Assembly: GCA_016926595.1 (NCBI GenBank)
Contig: JAFGOG010000185.1
Coordinates: forward strand, 1-37,421
DNA: 37,421 bases
Source of the DNA: Anaerolineae bacterium
Lineage (GTDB): Bacteria > Chloroflexota > Anaerolineae > JAAYZQ01
Direction of reading: 5' to 3'
Below, piece after piece: positions 8,004-14,879 of this stretch. Positions within the stretch are counted from its first letter, which is position 1; every line of letters starts with the position of its first letter. A model generated the notes under the pieces. It was not told the origin of the DNA, did no database searches, and saw nothing but the letters and a program-made list of their open reading frames with translations. A program made the translations under genes and the position numbers.

Positions 8004-9278
8004 TTGGAGAAATTTGTGATCGACGGGGGGATACCGCTGCGCGGCACGGTGATGCCGAGCGGCAACAAGAATGCTGCGCTGCCGATGTTGGCCGCTACCC
8101 TATTGACCGACCAGCCGGTGACCCTACACAACCTGCCGGACATTGGCGATGTACAGACGATGCTCGAGCTACTGGAGGATCTGGGCGTGGGCGTGCAGCG
8201 TCACGGCGGCCACTCGGCAACACTACACGCCGCCGAGCTGCGCTCGACCTGCCCGAGAGCGGACCTGTTCAGCCAGATCCGGGGCTCGCTGACGCTGATA
8301 GGGGCGATGGTGGCCCGCGCCGGGCGGATCAAGCTGGCGCTGCCCGGCGGAGATCGGATCGGACGGCGGCGGATCGATACCCATCTACTGGCGCTGGGCG
8401 CCCTGGGGGCTGTGACCAGGCAGAACGACGATTTTGAGATGTCAGCCGCCGGCCTGCACGGGGCGGAAATCTGGCTGGACGAGGCCAGTGTAACCGGCAC
8501 CGAAAGCGCAGTTATGGCCGCCTGCCTAGCTCGCGGCGAGACGGTCATCCGCAACGCGGCATCAGAGCCTCACGTCCAGGAGCTGTGCCACCTGCTCAAC
8601 CGGATGGGAGGGCGGGTCGAGGGGATCGGATCGAATGTGCTGCACATCCAGGGGCGGGAGTGCCTGCAAGGCGCGGAATGGACGGTTGGGCCAGATTATA
8701 TGGAGGTCGGCAGCTTTATCGGGCTGGCCGCCGCAACGCGAGGCGAGATACTAATCAAGAACGCGGGTCCAGAACACCTGGGGATGGTGCAGATGGTGTT
8801 CGAGAAGCTGGGTGTCCACTTTGAGGTGCAAGGGTCCGACCTGCTGGTGCCCGCCGGACAGTCGCTGGCGATTGTGGACGACCTGGGCGGCGCTGTGCCC
8901 AAGATCGACGACGCGCCGTGGCCGGGCTTTCCCAGTGACCTGATGAGCATCGCCCTGGTGGTGGCGACTCAGGCGCAAGGCACGGTGTTGATCCACGAAA
9001 AGATGTACGACAGTCGCCTCTATTTCGTGGATCGGCTGATCACCATGGGCGCCCGGATCATCCTGTGCGACCCGCATCGGGCGGTGGTGGTTGGGCCGGC
9101 GCAGCTCCACGGCGAGACGCTGCAGAGCCCCGACATCCGGGCCGGGATGGCGCTGTTGACTGCCGCGCTGTGCGCCACCGGGCCAAGCGTCATCTACAAC
9201 ATCAGCCAGATCGACCGGGGCTATGAGCGGATCGAAGCCAAGCTGCAGGGGCTGGGGGCCAGGATCAGGCGAGAGTGA
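8004..9278 (+). CDS. murA: UDP-N-acetylglucosamine 1-carboxyvinyltransferase
   Basis: A 424-residue EPSP-synthase-fold enzyme that transfers enolpyruvate from PEP to UDP-GlcNAc, the first committed step of peptidoglycan synthesis in the cytoplasm. Lys22 and Asn23 ([10 protein letters not shown]) match the conserved substrate-binding pair, and the late motifs PSDLMS (catalytic Asp) and IDRGYER (PEP-binding Arg) are present. At the active-site loop, where most MurA proteins carry Cys115 in GGC, this one has Asp117 ([13 protein letters not shown]). Such Cys-to-Asp enzymes are naturally insensitive to fosfomycin, as known for Mycobacterium tuberculosis and Chlamydia. The start is a TTG with GGGAGG 6 bases upstream. 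It closes the operon begun at 6607. Confidence 0.93.
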   Translation: MEKFVIDGGIPLRGTVMPSGNKNAALPMLAATLLTDQPVTLHNLPDIGDVQTMLELLEDLGVGVQRHGGHSATLHAAELRSTCPRADLFSQIRGSLTLIGAMVARAGRIKLALPGGDRIGRRRIDTHLLALGALGAVTRQNDDFEMSAAGLHGAEIWLDEASVTGTESAVMAACLARGETVIRNAASEPHVQELCHLLNRMGGRVEGIGSNVLHIQGRECLQGAEWTVGPDYMEVGSFIGLAAATRGEILIKNAGPEHLGMVQMVFEKLGVHFEVQGSDLLVPAGQSLAIVDDLGGAVPKIDDAPWPGFPSDLMSIALVVATQAQGTVLIHEKMYDSRLYFVDRLITMGARIILCDPHRAVVVGPAQLHGETLQSPDIRAGMALLTAALCATGPSVIYNISQIDRGYERIEAKLQGLGARIRRE

Positions 9279-9326
9279 CGTGGAACAGACTCTCGCACCT
9301 TCTATCCCAGGGGTGCGAACGCTGCC

Positions 9327-9355
9327 TTGACGTTGTTGGGAAAATGTGGTAAAAT
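9327..9355 (+). promoter_or_regulatory. Sigma70-type promoter of the DUF4282-like gene
   Basis: TTGACG (9327-9332) and TAAAAT (9350-9355) with a 17-base spacer. Transcription should start near 9362, leaving a ~60-base leader with AAGGAGG before the ATG at 9423. This placement rules out the longer in-frame version that would begin inside the promoter. Confidence 0.65.
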
Positions 9356-9422
9356 GGCCGCGGATCGAGACACGGCCTGGGCAGATCCCCAAAAAAGATC
9401 GACTAAAAACAAGGAGGCTTGT

Positions 9423-9701
9423 ATGCAACAGAAAGGGTTTCTAGGCGCACTGTTTGACCTGTCGTTCAGTGAGTTCATCACGACCAAGCTGATCAAGCTG
9501 TTGTACATCCTTTTGCTCATCGTGCTCGTCCTCGGCTATCTGTTCCTCGTGATTTCGGGGTTCGCCGATAGCCTTGGGACGGGCCTGCTGATGATGTTCA
9601 TCGTCGGCCCGCTTGGTGTGCTGCTGTACCTCATCATGATCCGCGTCTACATGGAGATCATCATGGTCATCTTCCGCATCGAGGAAAACACGCGGAAATA
9701 G
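9423..9701 (+). CDS. Small DUF4282-like membrane protein
   Basis: A 92-residue integral membrane protein with two long hydrophobic helices (about residues 24-45 and 54-76), a short amphipathic N-terminus with FLGALFDLSFSEFIT and a charged C-terminus (FRIEENTRK). The overall pattern, two helices preceded by a LFDxSFxxFIT-type motif and a terminal RIEENT, fits the DUF4282 family, whose role is unknown. The ATG at 9423 is chosen because AAGGAGG lies 8 bases upstream and a promoter ends at 9355. It is flanked by its own promoter and two downstream hairpins, so it is probably transcribed alone. Confidence 0.8.
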   Translation: MQQKGFLGALFDLSFSEFITTKLIKLLYILLLIVLVLGYLFLVISGFADSLGTGLLMMFIVGPLGVLLYLIMIRVYMEIIMVIFRIEENTRK

Positions 9702-9710
9702 CGAAGCAAA

Positions 9711-9730
9711 GCCGGCGAATAGGCGCCGGC
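9711..9730 (+). terminator. GC-rich hairpin behind the DUF4282-like gene
   Basis: GCCGGCG (9711-9717) pairs with CGCCGGC (9724-9730) around a 6-base loop. It begins 9 bases after the stop codon of the small membrane protein. No T-run follows, so alone it would be a weak terminator; it may act together with the hairpin at 9763-9788. Confidence 0.4.
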
Positions 9731-9762
9731 ATATTGCGCTGAGGCTGGTATCTCGTCCAAAG

Positions 9763-9788
9763 AGGCGGCTGCACACAAGCAGTCGCCT
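9763..9788 (+). terminator. Second hairpin, probable terminator before the sortase gene
   Basis: AGGCGGCTGC (9763-9772) pairs with GCAGTCGCCT (9779-9788), a 10-base stem with one G-T pair and a 6-base loop, followed by TCTCTAACT. The T content behind the stem is modest. It lies between the small membrane protein and the sortase and probably separates their transcripts. Confidence 0.45.
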
Positions 9789-9821
9789 TCTCTAACTATA
9801 GACTGACCTGCGAGAGGGTGT

Positions 9822-10634
9822 GTGATTCAAAGACTGTCTACGGGGATGCTCCTCCTGGGCGGGCTGCTGCTCATGGCCGGCCTGGGCTGGGCTGTGTGGC
9901 GATGGGCCAATGCGCCCCCGCCGCCGGTGGAGATGGACGCCGGGGCGGTGGTGCTGGCCATCACCGCCACCCCCACGCTGACCCCTGAACCGACGCAAAC
10001 GCCCACACCGTCTCTGACCGCGCCGCCCGAACCGGCGCCGAGCATGGTTCCAACCAAACCGCAGAGCCGGTCAAGCCCCATGCCGACGGCCGTACCCGCC
10101 ACGCCGACCAGGCCGGCACCGAGCCCCGCACCAACCGCCACGCGTGTCCCGCAGCCGCCAACGCGGATTGTCGCCCCGGCGATCAGGCTGGACGCGCAGG
10201 TGGTGGTGATGGGCTGGAAAACGGTCGAATACAACGGCCAGCAGGTTGCCGAGTGGGACGTGCCCAAGAACGCTGCTGGCTGGCACGTCAATTCGGCGAT
10301 GGCCGGCCAGCCGGGGAATACTGTCCTGTCGGGCCATCACAACATTGAGGGCAAGGTGTTCCGCTACGTGGTGGACCTGGAGATCGGCGATGAGATCACC
10401 CTGTACGCCGACGATAGAGCTTTTGCCTACACGGTGACCGAAAAGTATATCCTGAAAGAAGCCAGCATGCCGTGGGCGGTGCGGCAAAAGAATGCCCAAT
10501 GGATCGCCCCCACCATTGACGAGAGACTAACCCTGGTCACCTGCTGGCCCTATGAATGGCCGGGGAACACGCACCGGGTCATCGTCGTCGCCAAGCCTAT
10601 GCCCGATCCTGAGAGAGAGAGGAGCGAAGATTAG
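9822..10634 (+). CDS. Sortase with proline/threonine-rich stalk
   Basis: A 270-residue membrane-anchored transpeptidase. A hydrophobic anchor at ~8-28 is followed by a long Pro/Thr/Ala stalk (~45-115) that would place the catalytic domain away from the membrane, then the sortase barrel (~118-262). The catalytic set is complete: His172 (LSGHHN), Cys241 (LVTCWPY) and Arg252 (THRVIVVA). The class is uncertain; the short domain and TCWP motif recall class D/E-type sortases. Sortases join proteins with a C-terminal LPxTG-like signal to the cell wall or to pilins. No substrate with such a signal is seen in the window. The start is GTG with GAGAGG a few bases upstream; an ATG at residue 9 is an alternative. 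Confidence 0.85.
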   Translation: MIQRLSTGMLLLGGLLLMAGLGWAVWRWANAPPPPVEMDAGAVVLAITATPTLTPEPTQTPTPSLTAPPEPAPSMVPTKPQSRSSPMPTAVPATPTRPAPSPAPTATRVPQPPTRIVAPAIRLDAQVVVMGWKTVEYNGQQVAEWDVPKNAAGWHVNSAMAGQPGNTVLSGHHNIEGKVFRYVVDLEIGDEITLYADDRAFAYTVTEKYILKEASMPWAVRQKNAQWIAPTIDERLTLVTCWPYEWPGNTHRVIVVAKPMPDPERERSED

Positions 10635-10954
10635 CTGCCAGCGCGATCCTGTGGATAACGTCGCCAAAAGCTGTGGATAACTCTTGTTTTGAGTGGACAA
10701 GTGGTGTATTGATCCCGCAGCCACAGGGGAATTTCCAGCGATTATCCCTCTGTGGAGGCCGGTCAGCTAGAGGCGCTCGCTGTGTACAGGTGTTCATACA
10801 CCAGATATCCACAGGCCAAGGGATAACCGGCGAGGCCGGCTGCCCTGATATTAGTAGCGATGGAACAGCCAATCACAAGCTATAGATGGAATTTCTTTTC
10901 GCGAACAGTTGTACACATATCCACTCCCCCTATTACTATGACTAGAAAGAATAC
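10635..10954. other. DnaA-box cluster beside an AT-rich segment (candidate oriC or DnaA-binding locus)
   Basis: This ~320-base non-coding stretch lies between two converging genes. It holds two perfect DnaA boxes (TGTGGATAA, reverse complement of TTATCCACA) at 10650-10658 and 10672-10680, 22 bases apart and in the same orientation. ATATCCACA at 10805-10813 is one base off in the opposite orientation, and ATATCCACT at 10917-10925 is two bases off. Further partial matches (TTATCC at 10742, GGGATAA at 10819) lie between. From about 10860 to 10975 the sequence is clearly richer in A and T than its surroundings, as expected of an unwinding element. No dnaA, dnaN, gyrB, rpmH or par genes are near, and genes on both sides run mostly on the + strand, so a role as datA- or DARS-like DnaA-binding site is an alternative to oriC. 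Confidence 0.55.
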
Positions 10955-12031
10955 TTATAGATCAGGTTGGGGGAATAGATCCTGTACAGACGGCAAGCTT
11001 GTGTTTTCGCGCCAGGTTCGTTGGCGGTTGTTCTGCATTTTGGCCAGGTATGCGGTCTCTAGATCGATGCTGGTATAGTTTGCCAGCTTGAGGAGGTACG
11101 CCATACAATCTGCCAATTCACCCGCGATCTCCCGCCGGCGTTGGTCAAGGGCGGTCTGTAGTGCTTGCGGCGCTGGGTGGCCCTGCTCGCGCAGGGTGTT
11201 TTCTTCTTGCCACAGCTTGGCGATCTCGTGGCCCAACTCACCCATCTCCTCACTCAGACAAAGATAGTTAAAGTAGATGTCGGTGTGGAAACCTTTGGCT
11301 TTGTCCATCTCTTCGTGGAGCTGCTGATAGTCGGCCAGTGGCCTGCCCTGAGCCAAGGTGGGCTGCCGGTCGACGGCTAATTCGAATTGGGGCAAGGGTT
11401 GTTGGAAGGGCCCTTCCTGCAAAAAACCGCGCACTCGATCCACGATCACTTGGAAGTCGGATTCGCGGGTGACGATGTTGAGCGGATTGGTGTCGACGTA
11501 GAGGACCGGGGCAGGCTGTGGGCTGGAAAAGAAACGCTCGTAGGATTGGCGCAATGATTCGAGGTAATCGCGGTCCATGTCGCGCTCGTAGGTCCGGTCT
11601 CGATGGGAGATGCGCGCCATCAACGACTCGATGTCTGCCTGGAGGTAGATGATCAGGTCGGGGGTTTGGATCCGCTCGGCCAGCGCCTGCTGGATCTGCT
11701 GGTACATGTCCCACTCGTCGCCAGCCAGGTTCAGTTGGGCGAACAGCCGGTCCTTGGCGAACAAATAGTCAGAGATCAATGGCCCCTGGCCCAGGAGCCG
11801 GGGCACCTCGCGGCTTTGCTGGCGGAAACGGCTGAGGAGAAAGAACATCTGGGTCTGGAAGGCGTATTGAGGTCGCGACTCGTAGAATTTGGGCAGGAAG
11901 GGGTTTTCTTCAAAGGCCTCGAGCAACAGGCCGCTGCCAAAGTGATCGCGGAGCATGCGGGCCAGGGTTGTTTTGCCCACGCCGATGGCTCCTTCAATGG
12001 CGATGTACCAAAAGCGGTTTGTGGGACGCAT
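10955..12031 (-). CDS. Deoxynucleoside kinase fused to a MazG-like nucleotide pyrophosphohydrolase
   Basis: A 358-residue two-domain cytoplasmic protein. Residues ~7-205 form a deoxyadenosine/deoxyguanosine-type kinase: P-loop GAIGVGKT at 14-21, the EAFEENPFL segment at 38-46, the ISDYLFAKDR motif at 86-95 (the DRS-like region) and the LID arginines near RISHRDRTYER (140-150). Residues ~225-345 form an all-alpha MazG/dUTPase-like domain: Glu261-Glu262-x2-Glu265 (SEEMGE) and Glu305-x2-Asp308 (GELAD) give the usual ExxE plus ExxD metal site. The kinase half would salvage deoxynucleosides; the second half would hydrolyse unwanted (d)NTPs. The ATG is preceded by AAGGAGGT. It is the only - strand gene in its neighbourhood and has its own promoter at 12132-12160. 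Confidence 0.87.
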   Translation of the reverse strand: MRPTNRFWYIAIEGAIGVGKTTLARMLRDHFGSGLLLEAFEENPFLPKFYESRPQYAFQTQMFFLLSRFRQQSREVPRLLGQGPLISDYLFAKDRLFAQLNLAGDEWDMYQQIQQALAERIQTPDLIIYLQADIESLMARISHRDRTYERDMDRDYLESLRQSYERFFSSPQPAPVLYVDTNPLNIVTRESDFQVIVDRVRGFLQEGPFQQPLPQFELAVDRQPTLAQGRPLADYQQLHEEMDKAKGFHTDIYFNYLCLSEEMGELGHEIAKLWQEENTLREQGHPAPQALQTALDQRRREIAGELADCMAYLLKLANYTSIDLETAYLAKMQNNRQRTWRENTSLPSVQDLFPQPDL

Positions 12032-12131
12032 GGAACCTCCTTGGTTAGACTGCCCCTTCGACCCACCCCTGCCTCGCTTCGCGCTTTATACAGTTGTCTC
12101 CCCACAGAGGCAAGGTGGCCGGGCAGATGTA

Positions 12132-12160
12132 AGGATACCCGGTTGTGGGAGAAAAGTCAA
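12132..12160 (-). promoter_or_regulatory. Sigma70-type promoter of the kinase/MazG gene
   Basis: On the - strand TTGACT (12160-12155) and TATCCT (12137-12132) are 17 bases apart. Transcription would start near 12125, about 95 bases before the start codon. It lies back to back with the sigma-factor promoter at 12170-12195. Confidence 0.5.
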
Positions 12161-12169
12161 GCTGGGACT

Positions 12170-12195
12170 TGAAACCTTTGGCGAGATCGTCCGTA
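12170..12195 (+). promoter_or_regulatory. SigW-type ECF promoter ahead of the ECF sigma gene
   Basis: TGAAAC (12170-12175) and CGTA (12192-12195) are separated by 16 bases. This equals the known Bacillus subtilis SigW promoter pattern (TGAAAC, 16 bases, CGTA). ECF sigma factors commonly transcribe their own gene, so this is the expected place for such a site. Transcription would start near 12203, about 20 bases before the ATG at 12223. Confidence 0.6.
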
Positions 12196-12222
12196 TAGGG
12201 ACATGCATGGGGGATAAAGGGG

Positions 12223-12768
12223 ATGGACGAAGAGCGAGCCTGGATAGAACAGGCTCTGAAAGGAGATCGGGCGGCTTTTGGCCGCCTGGTCCAAGCTTAC
12301 GAGCGGCCTGTTTATAACCTGACATATCGCCTGTTGCACGATGCGGTGGAGGCCGAGGATGCGGCCCAGGAGACGTTCCTGCGGGCGTATGACAAGCTGG
12401 CGACTTTTCAACCGGAGCGCAAGTTCGTGAACTGGTTGTTGTCGATCGCTTCGCACTATTGTATCGACTGTTTGCGCCGTCGGGGGCGGGCGCCGCAGTT
12501 GTCGCTAGATGGCCCGCTGCCGCCTCAATGGCTGGCAAGCGACACGCAGCGCCCCGATCAAGCGGTCAGTAGAATGCAACAGCAGGAGCAGGTCCGGCAA
12601 TTACTCAACGTGCTGGACCCGGACTATCGCGCGGCTGTGGTATTGCGCTACTGGTACGACTTGTCGTACGAGGAGATTGCCGAAGCGATGGGCACGACAG
12701 AGAGCGCCATTAAATCCCGGCTGCACCGGGCGCGGCGGATGCTGGCCGGGCATCTCCAGGCAGCGTGA
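12223..12768 (+). CDS. ECF-family RNA polymerase sigma factor (SigW/RpoE-like)
   Basis: A 181-residue sigma factor of group 4. Region 2 spans ~5-80 (with the EDAAQETFLRAY helix that binds the core enzyme and -10 region, and WLLSIASHYCIDCLRRR), a short linker follows, and region 4 spans ~115-178 (LPD-type start VLDPDYRAAVVLRYWYDLSYEEIAEAMGTTESAIKSRLHRAR, the helix-turn-helix for the -35 box). The length is usual for the group. The start at ATG 12223 is only 26 bases from the SigW-type promoter, and GGGGATAAAGGGG precedes it. The anti-sigma gene follows after 23 bases, so the pair is one operon. Function: probably cell-envelope stress response, inferred from the neighbours. Confidence 0.93.
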   Translation: MDEERAWIEQALKGDRAAFGRLVQAYERPVYNLTYRLLHDAVEAEDAAQETFLRAYDKLATFQPERKFVNWLLSIASHYCIDCLRRRGRAPQLSLDGPLPPQWLASDTQRPDQAVSRMQQQEQVRQLLNVLDPDYRAAVVLRYWYDLSYEEIAEAMGTTESAIKSRLHRARRMLAGHLQAA

Positions 12769-12791
12769 TTGGGTAGGAGGAGGAAAAGGCC

Positions 12792-13379
12792 ATGGGTGAG
12801 CCTGTGGTGTGCAAAGATAGTGAACGGGTGAGCTTGCTCATGTCGCTGGCCCTCGATGGCCTGCTGGCTGCCACCGACCAGCAGGTATTGGCGGGCCATT
12901 TGGCCGTCTGTCCCGCCTGCCGGGCAGAGTGGCAGGCTATGCAGCAGGTTTCGGACTTGTTCAATGGCGCAGAGGTGGTTGGCCCGCGGCTGGGCTTTGC
13001 CACCCGCGTCGAGCGGCGGCTGGCCGACAAGGCGAAGAAGCGGCGCCGGCTCTTTGGGGGGGCGGCTGTTTTGACCGGCTCGCTGTCGCTGGCGACCGTT
13101 ACGGCGGTGGTCATGGCATTGCTGGTTGTGGGGGTTGTCGCCTGGAACTGGCTAGACGTGCTGCCCGACGTCAAGCAGGGAACCGATACCGCCTCTCAGA
13201 TCGCGTCGGGAGTAAACCTGATGGGCAAAGGAGTGAGCCTGTTCCTGACCGACTTTTTGCGGGCTTTTGGCCTGCCAATGGTCATAGGCGTGGGGATTGC
13301 CCTGGCGCTGCTGCTGGTTGTCTGGATCTGGTTGTTCGTCAAGCGGCCCAGCGGCTACCATCACAACGGATATGCGTAG
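12792..13379 (+). CDS. Zinc-finger anti-sigma factor with two membrane helices
   Basis: A 195-residue membrane protein. Near the N-terminus His36-x3-Cys40-x2-Cys43 (HLAVCPACRAEW) forms the zinc-binding motif of the zf-HC2/ZAS anti-sigma domain, which holds the partner sigma factor in the cytoplasm. Two hydrophobic helices follow at about 97-120 and 160-183, with a ~40-residue loop between them that would face outside and may sense the signal. A basic patch (KAKKRRR, 80-86) precedes the first helix, as expected for a cytoplasmic N-terminus. AGGAGGAGG ends 9 bases upstream of the ATG. Its place directly behind the ECF gene makes it the likely regulator of that sigma factor. Confidence 0.9.
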   Translation: MGEPVVCKDSERVSLLMSLALDGLLAATDQQVLAGHLAVCPACRAEWQAMQQVSDLFNGAEVVGPRLGFATRVERRLADKAKKRRRLFGGAAVLTGSLSLATVTAVVMALLVVGVVAWNWLDVLPDVKQGTDTASQIASGVNLMGKGVSLFLTDFLRAFGLPMVIGVGIALALLLVVWIWLFVKRPSGYHHNGYA

Positions 13380-13412
13380 AGCTGATAGCTTGTGCGGTAA
13401 GGGGATGAGAAA

Positions 13413-14729
13413 ATGAGAAAGAATGCGGTATGGCTGGCGCTGTTGGCCCTGCTGTTACTGTGGCCGGTAGCCGTTGTATGGGCTGACGATCCCGACAGCC
13501 GTACAGTTGGCTACAAGTGGAGCTTTGACGATGGCGAGACCTTTTTCAACGAGGATGTTACCATTGAAAAGGGAGAGGTGGTCGACGGGGATCTGGGCGT
13601 TTTCAACGGCGATCTGGCGTTGGAAGAAGGCAGCGTCGTCAATGGCGAAGTGTTTGTCTTTAATGGGAGTGTTCAATCCGCAGGCCGGGTGAACGGCGAT
13701 TTGGCTGTTATCAAGGGCGATCTGGTAGTGACGCAGGCCGGCTGGGTGACAGGCGATCTGTTTGGCATGGGTGGTACGCGGGACATAGCCGGTCACGTTG
13801 ACAGGAACCTGTCTGGGCTGTTTGGCAAGACAGTGCTGCGCAGCACGGCCGTCGTCGGCGGAGATGTGCTTGGCGACCTGGTTTTGGAGCCAGGCGCGCA
13901 AATCGGCGGCCAGGTGGAAAGGATCTCTGCTCCGTCGCTTCCATTTCTGGAGCCAGGAGCCGATCTCTCCGAGTTGAACCTGCCGTCGCTGCTGGATCCG
14001 TCTGGAGGCGCGCCTGACACGCCAGGAGAGCGTATCGGGCGTTTTGTCGGGCGGGTGTTGGCTGCGAGCATGCTGAGCCTGGTGTTGCTCGCTGCAGGCG
14101 CACTCGTTGTCGTCATTTGGCCGCGCCCGACACGGCGAGTAGCCGACTGTATTGCGGATCTGCCGCTGCGCAGCCTGGGGCTGGGCTTGCTGACCTTTCT
14201 GATCGCTGTCGCGCTGGAGGTGTTGGCGGCGATTCTGTTGGCCTTGCTCGGCGTGATATCTGCTGCTCTGATGGCGACCGTCATCCTGATACCGGTCGGA
14301 TTGCTTTTGATCCTGCTCGGGGTATTGCTGCTCGCCGTGGTGCCGCTGGCGCTGGCGGTTGGGATGCTCTTGGGTTGGGTGGCGCTGGCTGAGCTGATCG
14401 GCCAAAAAGTGTTGGCGGCGCTCAAGGTTCAAAAGGCAACTCCCTTGGCAGCAGTAGTCGTCGGTTTGTTGGTGACGGTGTGGCTGCCGGCTGTGCTGTG
14501 GCTCATCGAGCCCTGCTGCCTGGCCTGGCCGGTTGTGATCTTGCTCACCAGTGTGGGGTTGGGGGCGGTGATTCTCACCCGTTTTGGCGCCAGGCAGTGC
14601 CTGCCCACCAGGCCGCCCGCCTCGCCCGTGGCAGTGGATGTCTTGCCCGCTGAGTCGGCGCCGGCGCTGCCTGCCGACGCGATGGATCAAGAGGTCGGGC
14701 AACCCGACAGCCCGCCGCCGATAGAATAA
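13413..14729 (+). CDS. Exported bactofilin-like repeat protein with C-terminal membrane domain
   Basis: A 438-residue protein with a signal peptide or first helix at 5-24. Residues ~45-170 are built from short repeated steps such as VVDGDLGVFNGDLALEEG, VNGDLAVIKGDLVV and VGGDVLGDLVLEPG, the pattern of a bactofilin-type right-handed beta helix (polymer-forming cytoskeletal family). After a linker (~175-205), four or more hydrophobic helices occupy ~212-395, and the tail is Pro/Ala/Asp rich. With a signal sequence ahead of it the beta helix would lie outside, unlike classical cytoplasmic bactofilins. It is the third gene of the ECF operon, 33 bases after the anti-sigma factor, and so a probable target or partner of that envelope response. 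A strong terminator follows at 14761. Confidence 0.8.
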   Translation: MRKNAVWLALLALLLLWPVAVVWADDPDSRTVGYKWSFDDGETFFNEDVTIEKGEVVDGDLGVFNGDLALEEGSVVNGEVFVFNGSVQSAGRVNGDLAVIKGDLVVTQAGWVTGDLFGMGGTRDIAGHVDRNLSGLFGKTVLRSTAVVGGDVLGDLVLEPGAQIGGQVERISAPSLPFLEPGADLSELNLPSLLDPSGGAPDTPGERIGRFVGRVLAASMLSLVLLAAGALVVVIWPRPTRRVADCIADLPLRSLGLGLLTFLIAVALEVLAAILLALLGVISAALMATVILIPVGLLLILLGVLLLAVVPLALAVGMLLGWVALAELIGQKVLAALKVQKATPLAAVVVGLLVTVWLPAVLWLIEPCCLAWPVVILLTSVGLGAVILTRFGARQCLPTRPPASPVAVDVLPAESAPALPADAMDQEVGQPDSPPPIE

Positions 14730-14760
14730 GAGCCGTCTCAGTCAAAATGCCGGTTAGACA

Positions 14761-14798
14761 GGGCGAGGGATGCACATCCCTCGCCCGTTTTGTGTTTT
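14761..14798 (+). terminator. Strong intrinsic terminator of the ECF operon
   Basis: GGGCGAGGGA (14761-14770) pairs perfectly with TCCCTCGCCC (14777-14786) around a 6-base loop, followed at once by GTTTTGTGTTTT. It ends the sigma/anti-sigma/bactofilin-like operon. Its stem shares the core GGGCGAGG/CCTCGCCC with the inverted repeat at 4208-4236. Confidence 0.85.
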
Positions 14799-14837
14799 GT
14801 CGTCGGGCTGTGGTGATGCGACAAAGAAAACGAATTG

Positions 14838-14846
14838 TGGTATAAT
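14838..14846 (+). promoter_or_regulatory. Extended -10 promoter of the 14880 gene cluster
   Basis: TGGTATAAT (14838-14846) is a perfect extended -10 element (TGnTATAAT). No good -35 box lies at the usual distance, which extended -10 promoters can do without. Transcription would start near 14853, some 27 bases before the GTG at 14880. Confidence 0.6.
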
Positions 14847-14879
14847 AGGCGGGTGTGACGCGCGAGGTCTCGCTACCCG

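Noticed and set aside
13455..14702. Long - strand reading frame (415 codons) opposite the bactofilin-like gene
   Set aside because: Composition is dominated by Gln, Arg and His, typical of antisense of hydrophobic codons; the + strand gene has a signal sequence and membrane helices.
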